A stretch of 10,000 bases of DNA from Neocallimastix lanati (nom. inval.) (Eukaryota; Neocallimastigomycota; Neocallimastigomycetes; Neocallimastigales; Neocallimastigaceae), in NCBI GenBank assembly GCA_016946835.1, contig JACVTC010000009.1:435001-445000 (forward strand), in the 5' to 3' direction. Position numbers and translations under genes: made by a program. This document shows positions 1 through 6,859 of the stretch, one piece after another (positions within the stretch are counted from its first letter, which is position 1; each line of letters starts with the position of its first letter). The notes beneath the pieces were generated by a model. That model saw nothing but the letters and a program-made list of their open reading frames with translations. It had not been told where the DNA came from and did not search any database.

Positions 1-119
1 CAATTTTTTTTTTTGAGCATTTTAAAATATTAAAAAATGTTCAATTCAAAAAAAAAAAAAAAAAATTTTTTTTATAGTCCATTTCTGTGTATTCTGTCTG
101 TGTATAGGTTTTTCTTTTC

Positions 120-265
120 ACAATGTCTGGAAGGAAGGTTGGTTAACAGCAAAAACTTTTATTATATATTTGAGATCATATACTAACCAAAGGTACAATT
201 CTTACTTTTATTGATGAGTACACAACGAAAAAGCTTGAAAAAAGCTGGATATTCCTATTAAAAAA

Positions 266-299
<34 letters not shown>

Positions 300-433
300 G
301 AGATCCCCACGTGCTATTATTAATTTCTTTATCTACTTAAATAGTTCAATTTTAAGTCAAGGTATTATAAATCATTTCACACTGATCGTGGAACTGAACA
401 TGTTAACAAAAAAAAAAAAAAAAAAAAAAAGTT

Positions 434-471
<38 letters not shown>

Positions 472-715
472 TAAAGAAAACAGGAATTAATGAAACTTAC
501 TCTTACACTTCCCAAAAAGCCATGGGATTGCCTAAAGGTTCAAAACTACAACTATATAAGTTAGTAATGCGAAAACATTACTTCAAAAATGGAGTAAAAT
601 ATCTCTACTGATTTCTAGAACTTAAGCAATAAAACATGCAAACCTCTTTGTATAATATTACTCACCACAAAGGAATACAAAATAAAAATTCCAAAAGAAT
701 TATATTGTCATAAAA
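120..715 (+). pseudogene. Decayed Ty1/copia-type integrase, middle and end of core (remnant)
   Basis: Broken remnant of a copia-type retrotransposon integrase, the enzyme that inserts the cDNA copy into the host genome. Landmarks appear in the family order across all three plus frames. ILTFIDEYTTKK then SWIFLLKK lie at 198-266 (family: FLTFIDDYSR...W.FLLK). EIPT at 300-311 and IINFFIYLN from 316 follow. FHTDRGTEHVN at 375-407 matches the second-aspartate motif (HSDNGTEFVN type). GINETYSYTSQKAMGLPKG at 483-539 matches GI.HE.S.PYTPQQNGLAER. NAKTLLQKWSKISL lies at 566-610, KHANLF at 632-649, LYNITHHK at 648-671, and IPKELYCHK at 688-714. Decay is clear: an extra A near 197, several frame changes, in-frame stops (267, 623, 653), and a 29-A run, a 23-A run and a 32-T run inside former codons. 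The expected third acid (the E of the AER-type motif) reads as K. The 120-194 stretch is assigned only by position and weak similarity. No LTR was seen. Confidence 0.82.
408..470. repeat. A23 run and T32 run as a fold-back pair
   Basis: An uninterrupted run of 23 A (408-430), the 8-nt GTTTCAAA, and a run of 32 T (439-470). The runs can pair as a perfect A:T hairpin with a loop of a few bases. They sit inside the plus-strand integrase remnant between HTDRGTEHVN and GINETYS, where the family has only a short run of residues, so they are secondary expansions. A similar smaller pair (18 A then 8 T) lies at 48-73. Confidence 0.85.
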
Positions 716-1060
716 TTGGTTGATCTTTTGTAAATGGTTCCTTTGCCTTTGACATTAGAGTGAATAACTTCTAATGGTTAGAGTAGAATGAAGTTGATAT
801 CTATTATGAGGTTTCCTTTTTTAAGTTTTTTTTTTTATTTTTTTTAAAAAAAAAAAAAAATCTTGCAATCTAAACATTGAACTGTCATACATTGTATGTC
901 ATTCTAAATTTTTATTTAAAAATCATCGTAATAGAAGTGACCAAAATTCTTCTATGCTAAAGCATTTTGAACTGGTCATCAATATCTTTATGTTATTTTC
1001 TTCAAATGATATTGTGTCAATCAATATTGAGTTTTGATATAGATCGGTGCTATTTTTTAT
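700..1060 (-). pseudogene. Decayed copia-type GAG pre-integrase and integrase start (remnant, opposite strand)
   Basis: Second copia-type remnant, read on the minus strand from about 1060 down to 700. In order: SFEENN near 1010-985; L-stop-HRR at 962-948, where the stop replaces the Trp of the usual LWHRR; FGHFYYDDF at 945-919 (family: LWHRRLGHxxxxxL); then in the same frame, past two stops, QCMTVQCLDCKI at 894-859, which fits the CxxC part of the H2C2 zinc-binding region. After a poly-T/poly-A stretch, KPHNRYQLHSTL (814-779) leads by a frame change into PLEVIHSNVKG (777-745) and on to STNFMTI ending at 703. PLE.IHSDV.G is the classic opening of the copia integrase core. The first catalytic Asp is Asn here (IHSN). 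It ends where the plus-strand remnant ends, so the two meet head-on at about 705-715. The 1060-963 part is weaker than the rest. Confidence 0.78.
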
Positions 1061-1203
1061 TGTCTGTTGATAACTTATAGGGTATTATTGTTGTTTAAAA
1101 AAAAATATATAAATATATTTCAATGTTCATCATTTTCCTTTTCTTGCTTTTTTTTTTTTTTTTTAACTAAAATGTTAAAATAAACTTTTTATTTTTTTTT
1201 TAG

Positions 1204-1452
1204 GATACATTTCATTCCATTCTTGGTAAGTTTAATCCCTCTTTAAAAATAATTTTTTATTTATTTTTTTTTTAGGATCGTGCATTTCGTAATGTGGCTT
1301 ATATAATAAAGCCATACATTTTTAAGATATTCTATACAATCCTAAATAAATATATTAATTATTATTTCAAAAAAGAAATAATAATATATTCCATTGAAAA
1401 AGAAAATGCACGATTGAGAAACGTCCTAGATTCACTTTTTTTTCGAATGTAA
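1204..1452 (+). CDS. Possible 3' exons of a spliced gene, unrecognised product (5' end missing)
   Basis: Two candidate exons: 1204-1225 (22 nt) and 1276-1452 (58 codons plus TAA at 1450-1452). The first follows a poly-T tract ending TTTAG at 1203. It is followed by GTAAG at 1226, and the 50-nt intron 1226-1275 ends in another poly-T/TTTAG. Joined in phase, the micro-exon adds IHFIPFL in front of DRAFRNVAYIIKP. The last exon is open, richer in G and C than its surroundings, and uses codons such as CGT, GCA, CCA and GTC. Its middle is rich in Ile, Tyr and Lys. Its end (SIEKENARLRNVLDSLFF) has the spacing of a short coiled coil. I do not recognise the family. No convincing upstream exon was found: the copia remnants lie directly upstream, so the gene may be truncated or its earlier intron may hold them. 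The competing reading is a non-coding inverted-repeat element. Confidence 0.4.
1277..1414. repeat. Nested inverted repeats, MITE-like or hairpin-rich segment
   Basis: Perfect 11-bp inverted repeats ATCGTGCATTT (1277-1287) and AAATGCACGAT (1404-1414) bracket about 138 bp. Inside are an imperfect hairpin (AATGTGGCTT at 1291-1300 against AAGCCATACATT ending at 1320) and a perfect 11-bp stem (1358-1368 with 1375-1385, A6 loop). Three concentric or serial stems in 140 bp suggest a small fold-back element. No flanking target duplication is clear. It overlaps the candidate last exon, so only one of the two readings may be right. Confidence 0.5.
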
Positions 1453-1718
1453 GAGACCTTTTTTTATATGATACCCATTTTATGTATTCTTCATACATAC
1501 CCCTTATAGCATCAATTTAAAAAATAATATAAAGTTCTTTTATTATTATATAAAGTTTATTTTTATGATAATATTATAATTATTTTATTTAATTATAAGG
1601 TTTTAAAAATGGTAAAAATTTATTTTCCTTTATAATAAATGTGGCTGATGCCAAAATAAATTTTATGGATTTTAAAATAATAATAAATGTCTAGAAATTT
1701 GTTTATTCTTTTATCATA
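1453..1718. other. Non-coding AT-rich stretch
   Basis: Nothing recognisable as a gene here. If the upstream exon is real, its start would be the 3' UTR. It holds an AT-rich tract with AATAAA-type signals such as TAATAAATG near 1634, and a short island of mixed sequence around 1640-1656 (TGTGGCTGATGCC). Confidence 0.5.
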
Positions 1719-1870
1719 TTATTTATTTATTTATATTTATTTAAATTTATATTTATTTATTTATTTAAATTTATAATTATTTATCTATTTAAATTTATAT
1801 TTATTTATTTAAATTTAGATTTATTTATTTATTTAAATTTGTATTTATTTATTTATTTCATTTATATTTA
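1719..1870. repeat. 24-bp ATTT-based minisatellite
   Basis: Units of about 24 bp, each with AAATTTA followed by several ATTT steps. The AAATTTA or AAATTTG landmark recurs at about 1743, 1767, 1791, 1811 and 1835, giving spacings of 24, 24, 20 and 24. One unit has lost a single 4-bp step. The flanks continue as plain ATTT repeats. Confidence 0.8.
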
Positions 1871-2109
1871 TTTATTTTGGTCTTATTTAATAAAAAAAAA
1901 ATTTTTTTTTTATGGGTTGATTTATTTAATTTTGTTTTTAATTAACATTCATTTTCCTTTAAAAGAAATTTATTTAATTTTTAATCTTAAAAAAGTAAAT
2001 AAAGATAGGTCACTCCGGTCAATTTGAGTAAATAAAATAAACAAAATTTAAATAATGTATCAAAAAGTGTGTTTAACAAATTTATATGCTATGAATAAAA
2101 TGTAGAATA
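1871..2109. other. AT-rich spacer with a small GC island
   Basis: No gene is supported. The open frame of about 60 codons starting at 1839 is a by-product of the ATTT repeat: its residues are nearly all I, Y, F, L and K. The only unusual part is a mixed-sequence patch at about 2003-2030 (AGATAGGTCACTCCGGTC), the only CCGG in this area. I do not recognise it. Confidence 0.5.
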
Positions 2110-2895
2110 TATCTATTTTTTATATTCAATTATTTATTTATTTATTTATTATTCAATTATTTATTTATTTATTATTCAATTATTTATTTATTTATTATTC
2201 AATTATTTATTTATTTATTATTCAATTATTTATTATTTATTATTTATTATTCAATTATTTATTATTCAATTATTTATTATTTATTATTTATTTATTTATT
2301 ATTCAATTATTTATTATTCAATTATTTATTATTTAATTATTCATTATTTAATTATTCATTATTCAATTATTTATTATTTATTATTTATTATTTATTATTT
2401 AATATTATTTATTATATATTTAATTATTATTCAATTATTTAATTATTCAATTATTTATTATTTAATTATTCATTATTTAATTATTCATTATTCAATTATT
2501 TATTATTTATTATTTATTATTTATTATTTAATATTATTTATTATATATTTAATTATTATTCAATTATTTAATTATTCAATTATTTATTATTTATTATTAA
2601 TTATTTATTATTTATTATTTATTATTTATTATTATTTATTAATAAATACTCATATTATTATTTATTATTTATTATTTATTATTTATTATTTATTATTTAT
2701 TATTTATTATTTATTATTTATTATTTATTATTCATTATTTATTATTTATTATTTATTATTTATTATTTATTATTTATTATTTATTATTTATTATTCAATT
2801 ATTTATTATTTATTATTTATTATTTATTATTTATTATTTATTATTATTTATTATTTATTATTCAATTATTTATTATTTATTATTTAATTATTTAC
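2110..2895. repeat. Left T-rich minisatellite array (7-bp based, with CAATT marker units)
   Basis: A continuous array of about 790 bp made of TTATTTA-type steps. It opens with a 23-bp unit whose TTCAATTA landmark recurs at 2154, 2177, 2200 and 2223 (exactly 23 bp apart). It then passes through a 129-bp duplication (2319-2576) and settles into a nearly pure 7-bp repeat (TATTATT type) from about 2650 to 2790. TTATTCAATTATT marker units return near 2790-2870. A single TTATTAATAAATACTC sits at 2636-2651. This strand is T-rich, and the reverse complement of the same units builds the array at 6860-8120. Confidence 0.9.
2319..2576. repeat. Tandem duplication, 2 x 129 bp
   Basis: The block 2319-2447 is repeated directly at 2448-2576. 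By eye the two copies agree at every base, including the internal AATATTATTTATTATATATT at offset 82 (2401 and 2530). A third partial copy starts at 2577 and then diverges. The identity suggests a recent duplication or a recombination/assembly event inside the array. Confidence 0.85.
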
Positions 2896-3395
2896 TTATG
2901 TCTATTTTATGTAAAGAATTAATATATATATTTTGTCATATATTGATTAATTGAACTTTAATTTATAGTTAATTAATTTTTTTTTATTTTTTTTTTTTTA
3001 ATTTAATATATGAAATGTATTCTCCTTTAAATTAAATTTGTAATAAATAAAAAATTTAACCAATATTTTAATATTAAAAATAAATTAAAAGAAAAAACGA
3101 TATTAGGTTACACAATAGATTGATATATTAAAGAATTAATTAAAATTATTTTCTCCCTTTATTTCAACGAATCTCTCAAAATAGGTAAAAAATAGAAAAT
3201 AATAGTAATATTAATAATATAAAATGAAAGGATCAAAAATTATTGACATATGTGATAATAATAGAAAAATAATTAATATTCCAAATATTCCAAATATGAA
3301 TTAATAATTGAAAATAAAAAAAAAAAAAAAAAAAATAGAAATTCATATTTAAGAAAAAAAAAAAGGAAAACATATAAATGGTTGATGGTTGAATA
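2896..3395. other. AT-rich spacer, no gene seen
   Basis: No open frame of credible composition on either strand. It contains T tracts (about 2979-2999), an A tract (about 3317-3336) and short mixed sequence around 3090-3180. No repeat period was noticed. Confidence 0.5.
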
Positions 3396-3396
3396 A

Positions 3397-3432
<36 letters not shown>

Positions 3433-3489
3433 TATAATAATAATAAAAAAATAATAATAATAATTAATAATTAATAATAATAATAAAAA

Positions 3490-3558
<69 letters not shown>

Positions 3559-3576
3559 ATTAATAATAATAATAAT

Positions 3577-3627
<51 letters not shown>

Positions 3628-3835
3628 TATAATAAAAATTTATTATAATTATAATACATGATGATAATAATAATAATAAACAGTTATAATAATAAATAAT
3701 AAATAATAATAATACATAATAATAATAATGATAAAAAATACATAATAATAATAGTTATAATAATAATTTTAATAAGTAAAAATATTAAATGCGTAATGAT
3801 TTTTAGAATAATAATAATAATAATAATATTTTAAT
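3397..3835. repeat. AAT/ATA trinucleotide microsatellite
   Basis: A long run of AAT/ATA trinucleotides with scattered interruptions (AATTAATAATT, AAAAAATAAT, ACATAATAAT, CAGTTATAAT). The purest part lies at about 3480-3625. Read on the minus strand it gives a Leu-only open frame of about 62 codons at 3659-3471. That frame follows from the repeat and is not a protein I would call. The array degrades gradually towards 3835. Confidence 0.9.
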
Positions 3836-3924
3836 ATATTTATAATGTAATTTTCTTATAATAAAATTATATTTTTTAATAATAAAGAAAATGATAAATT
3901 TACAATAAAAATTTTATTTTAAAA

Positions 3925-4022
3925 AGTAGAATATTAAATATAAGTACAGATGGAATAAAATAAAATAAAATAGTAGAAATATTGAATATAATTAAAGTAC
4001 AGATGGAATAACATAACATAAA
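3925..4022. repeat. Direct repeat of about 53 bp, two copies
   Basis: AGTAGAATATTAAATATAA followed by GTACAGATGGAATA (from 3925, with GTACAG at 3944) recurs as AGTAGAAATATTGAATATAA followed by the same GTACAGATGGAATA (from 3972, with GTACAG at 3997). The shared 14-mer is 53 bp apart. The rest has point differences and a 5-bp insertion. Confidence 0.75.
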
Positions 4023-4205
4023 ATAAAAATAAATTTCAATGATTATTAATCTATGCATATTTTAACAAAATGACATTATTTAATTTTATTTTTTATTTAA
4101 ATTTTATTTTTTATTTTTAATCCTTTCCTCATTTTTTTATTTTCAAATTGTGAGACTTTATAAAATAAATTAAAATTAAAAAAAATTTTTATTTTAATCA
4201 TGCCT

Positions 4206-4400
4206 ATAAAACATTAACTTTAATTAATAGAAAATAAATTAATTAAAAATTTAATTAAATCTTTTTATAAAACTTTAATTAATAGATTATAAATTAATCA
4301 AAGATTTAATTAAATTTTTAATAACTTTAATTAATAAAATATAAATTATTTATTTAATCTTTTTTTTTAAAAAAAAACTTTAATTAATAATCAATGTATA
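4206..4400. repeat. 53-bp tandem repeat, about 3.5 copies
   Basis: The landmark AACTTTAATTAATA recurs at about 4216, 4271, 4323 and 4377, giving spacings of 55, 52 and 54. Between landmarks each copy has AATAAATTA, an AATTAAAT step and a T run. The copies differ by substitutions and homopolymer length, so this array is older than the 7-bp arrays. Confidence 0.75.
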
Positions 4401-4960
4401 TTATTTAAATTAAAATTTTTAAATTAAAAATAATATTAATTAAACTTTAAAATAAAAATAATATTAATTATAAAATTAACTTTATATGAATTAATGGTAA
4501 AATTTAATATAATTTGTCTATTATTACATAAAATAATAAAATGCTGAACTGATATGAAATAGAAATAAAAACTCTAATTAATAATAAATTTATGTTAATT
4601 AAGAAATGGTGTAAAAGCATAAATTTATGTATTCATCTAGTTTTTATTGTATTTCTTATTAGAAATTAATTTATATATTTAACTATTAATGAATATAAAT
4701 TTAATATTTATTATTTTAATATAAGAAAACTTTATTATAGTAAATAATTATAAAAGAGAAAAATAATTAGAAATAGGTTTTATTTCTTTGTCCTAGAATA
4801 ATAAATAGTAGATTAGTGTAATTCTTGAGATCAAAATATGAAAATAACTATTAATTTTAGGAATAAATGTTAGTTTATAATTTTTAATAATGATAAGTAA
4901 ATGTAATTCTTCTAAATAAATAAAATTTAAATAAAATTATTTTTATAAAACATATTAAAA
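4401..4960. other. AT-rich spacer, no gene seen
   Basis: Irregular AT-rich sequence with no supported coding region. A patch of slightly mixed sequence lies at about 4778-4840 (TTTCTTTGTCCTAGAATAAT and following) without recognisable content. Confidence 0.45.
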
Positions 4961-4967
4961 CACATAA

Positions 4968-5049
4968 ATTATATCCCCCATTTAAAAGAACAAACCTTAA
5001 AAGAACCGAACCTGAACTTCGTACTTTATCAGAACATAAAGAATATTAT
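4968..5049. other. Small island of higher GC, possible coding remnant
   Basis: About 70 bp containing CCCCCA, GAACCGAACCTGAAC and TTCGTACTTTATCAG inside otherwise near-pure A/T. It is open in two plus frames and one minus frame. One plus frame reads KRTNLKRTEPELRTLSEHK, the other YIPHLKEQTLKEPNLNFV; on the minus strand a frame also stays open through the island. No start, splice signal or family is recognisable. It may be the last trace of a gene or element. Which frame, if any, was coding cannot be told from sequence alone. Confidence 0.35.
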
Positions 5050-5057
5050 TGTGTAAA

Positions 5058-5120
5058 TTTTTTTTTTAATATTTTTTTAATATTTTTTTAATATTTTTTA
5101 ATATTTTTTAATATTTTTAA
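5058..5120. repeat. 10-11-bp T-rich minisatellite
   Basis: AATATT followed by a T run recurs at 5068, 5079, 5090, 5100 and 5110 (period 11, 11, 10, 10). The period shift comes from loss of one T per unit. It resembles the 15-bp array at 6346-6445, which shares the AATATT plus T-run design. Confidence 0.85.
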
Positions 5121-5126
5121 ATGAAA

Positions 5127-5226
5127 CAATATGAAAAAATAAATAAATAAATAAGATATATCTATATTAATAATTATAAAATGAATAAGTAAATAAGTAA
5201 ATAATTAATAAATTAATAAATTAATA
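5127..5226. repeat. Short AAAT and AAGTAAAT steps
   Basis: AAATAAATAAATAA at about 5139-5153, then GAATAAGTAAATAAGTAAATAA at about 5182-5203, then ATTAATAA steps to about 5224. These are short, imperfect microsatellites. Confidence 0.6.
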
Positions 5227-5321
5227 TCAATGAAAGACATATTAAAATAATAATAAATAAAATTATTATATATAAAATAAATTTTTTTTTTTATATATAT
5301 TAAAATATTGAATTTTAAATA

Positions 5322-5384
5322 ATGAAGAACGAACATACGAAAATAATGCCTACAAGACGAAGCATCATAAAAATTAAAAATTAA
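5322..5384 (+). other. 20-codon open frame in a small GC island
   Basis: ATG at 5322 opens a 20-codon frame ending TAA at 5382-5384. It contains MKNEHTKIMPTRRSIIKIKN, a basic peptide. The DNA at 5325-5366 (GAACGAACATACG, CCTACAAGACGAAGCATC) is clearly less AT-rich than its surroundings. The overlapping minus-strand frame of about 74 codons (5429-5205) runs mostly through low-complexity AT sequence. I do not recognise either. This is a candidate remnant or micro-ORF only. Confidence 0.2.
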
Positions 5385-5562
5385 ATAATAATAATTAATT
5401 ATAAGAATTAAAAGGAATATCAATATCAAAATTAATAATATTCAATAATCATTTACTTTTAAATATATATATATGTATATGTTATTTTAATTAGTAATAA
5501 TAATCTAAAGGAAACTTATTTAATATTTATATATGTTTATTTTAATTATTTATTTTATATAC

Positions 5563-5593
<31 letters not shown>

Positions 5594-5716
5594 AATATGT
5601 AATATTTATTATTCATTTTAACATTATTCCATTTTATAAAATTCATTATTCCTATATTTAAATAGGATTAAATCGTTTATCAAATAAAAAAAAAAAAATT
5701 TAAATAATTATAAAAC
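5385..5716. other. AT-rich spacer with a poly-A tract
   Basis: No gene is seen. It holds an ATATAT stretch near 5463-5475, a poly-A run of about 28 at 5562-5589, and shorter A runs near 5687-5698. Confidence 0.5.
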
Positions 5717-5766
5717 GTAATAAAAATCATTGGTTTAATTATTCCATTCCAATGATTTTTTATTAC
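5717..5766. repeat. Strong 17-bp hairpin
   Basis: GTAATAAAAATCATTGG (5717-5733) pairs with CCAATGATTTTTTATTAC (5749-5766), 17 bp with a one-base bulge and a 15-nt loop (5734-5748). The arms include G, C and mixed bases, so the pairing is not just AT chance. It could be a terminator-like or fold-back element. No TSD was identified. Confidence 0.75.
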
Positions 5767-5956
5767 TGAAATAATTAAAAAAAAAAAAAAAAAAAAATCA
5801 TTAAAGCATTGAAAGCCTGATTTTTCAATATTTTAATTTATTTTTTATAACAGCCATTTTTTTTTATATTTAATAATAACAATATTAATATTTCAAAAAT
5901 ATTTAATTAATTCCATTTCTTTTATCAATAATATTAATAATAGTCATAATCATTGC

Positions 5957-5957
<1 letters not shown>

Positions 5958-5994
<37 letters not shown>

Positions 5995-6035
5995 CTATTA
6001 TTATCTATTACTATTATTACTATTATTATTGTTAT
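5958..6035. repeat. TTA trinucleotide microsatellite
   Basis: About 12 pure ATT/TTA steps from 5958, then interrupted steps (TTATCTATTA, CTATTATTAC, TTGTTATTG) to about 6035. It is the complement of the AAT motif that fills 3397-3835, on the opposite side of the centre between the two large arrays. Confidence 0.85.
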
Positions 6036-6345
6036 TGTTAAGAGGTATTAATAATCACTCTTATATAATTATTTATAGTTGATAATGATAAATTTATTGT
6101 TACTAATTACTAATATTTGAATGAGTATACAATATTAAATTCTTATTTTATATTACTAATAATTATATTTAAAATTAATAATTATTAGATATTATTATTT
6201 GTCATCATCATCATTTATAGACATGAGTGGATTTACATACATATAACTATTTCTTATTCTTACATATTAAATATATAAATTTGTATATTTATTTCTTTTA
6301 TTTTTTTTTTTTATTCTTTTCTATTCCTTCAAAATATATATATAT
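6036..6345. other. AT-rich spacer, no supported gene
   Basis: Mixed AT sequence with a few less-AT patches (about 6200-6260, GTCATCATCATCATT and ATGAGTGGATTTACATAC). The open frame starting at 6227 (63 codons) soon becomes only F, I, L and Y and runs into the 15-bp T-rich repeat. I reject it as a gene. Confidence 0.5.
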
Positions 6346-6445
6346 TATTTTTTTTTTAATATTATTTTTTTTAATATTATTTTTTTTAATATTATTTTTT
6401 TTAATATTTTTTTTTTAATATTATTTTTTTTTAATATTTTTTTTC
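6346..6445. repeat. 15-bp AATATTA-T(n) minisatellite
   Basis: AATATTAT or AATATTTT followed by a run of T, with landmarks at 6359, 6373, 6388, 6403, 6417 and 6433 (period 14-16). The T run varies by one or two bases per copy, as expected for slippage. Confidence 0.85.
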
Positions 6446-6858
6446 ATAATCAAATTATTTTAAATTTTTAATATAAAAAATTAAATTGCAAAAAAAAAAT
6501 AATTATAAAAGATTTATTAATAATATATATTGCAATTAACTATAATATATATCAATAAAAATGTTTCAATTATTTGAAATATAGGACACAATTATAATTT
6601 TATATATTAATATATTAAAAAATCTTTTATATCTCTTTTAAATTAATAAATTAATTAAATAAATGAAAATAATAACTTTATATTATAATATATTATAATA
6701 TTTTAAATATCTTTATTGCTATTTTATAATATTTAAAGTTCATAATTGTTTTTTTAATTTATTATTAATTATTATTATTATTATTATGTATTATATTAAA
6801 TTATTAATAAAAGTATTAATATTAAAAAATAATATTGTAATTTTTATATAATACTAAA
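6446..6858. other. AT-rich spacer, no gene seen
   Basis: Irregular AT sequence, including TATTATAATATATTATAATATT near 6681-6702 and a short ATTATT run at 6765-6786. No open frame of credible composition. Confidence 0.5.
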
Positions 6859-6859
6859 T

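Noticed and set aside
690-780. Plus-strand continuation of integrase past 715 (WLIFCKWFLCL, loosely like the FGC motif)
   Set aside because: The minus strand gives a much stronger match here (PLEVIHSNVKG...STNFMTI), so the weak plus match is treated as chance.
880-1080. Plus-strand open stretch around 925-1040 (HRNRSDQNSSMLKHFELVINIF...)
   Set aside because: It is antisense to the minus-strand copia pre-integrase motifs HRR, FGHFYYDDF and QCLDC, which fit a known domain order. The plus reading fits none.
1839-2027. 62-codon plus-strand open frame
   Set aside because: It begins inside the ATTT minisatellite and consists mostly of I, Y, F, L and K from repeat and T/A runs.
2110-2895. CRISPR-like direct repeats
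   Set aside because: Repeats are contiguous, AT-only and of short period with no unique spacers, and the window is eukaryotic in character.
3471-3659. 62-codon minus-strand open frame of nearly all Leu
   Set aside because: It is a direct translation of the AAT microsatellite. A three-base repeat without a stop stays open in that frame by arithmetic, and nothing suggests a gene around it.
5205-5429. 74-codon minus-strand open frame with a less biased core (YDASSCRHYFRMFVLHYLKFN)
   Set aside because: The core only reflects the small GC island; both ends are AT low-complexity translation. No family recognised and no splice or start context, so I list only the island.
6227-6418. 63-codon plus-strand open frame rich in F, I, L and Y
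   Set aside because: Its second half translates the 15-bp AATATTA-T(n) repeat and its first half is low-complexity. No codon-composition shift at the ATG and no domain.
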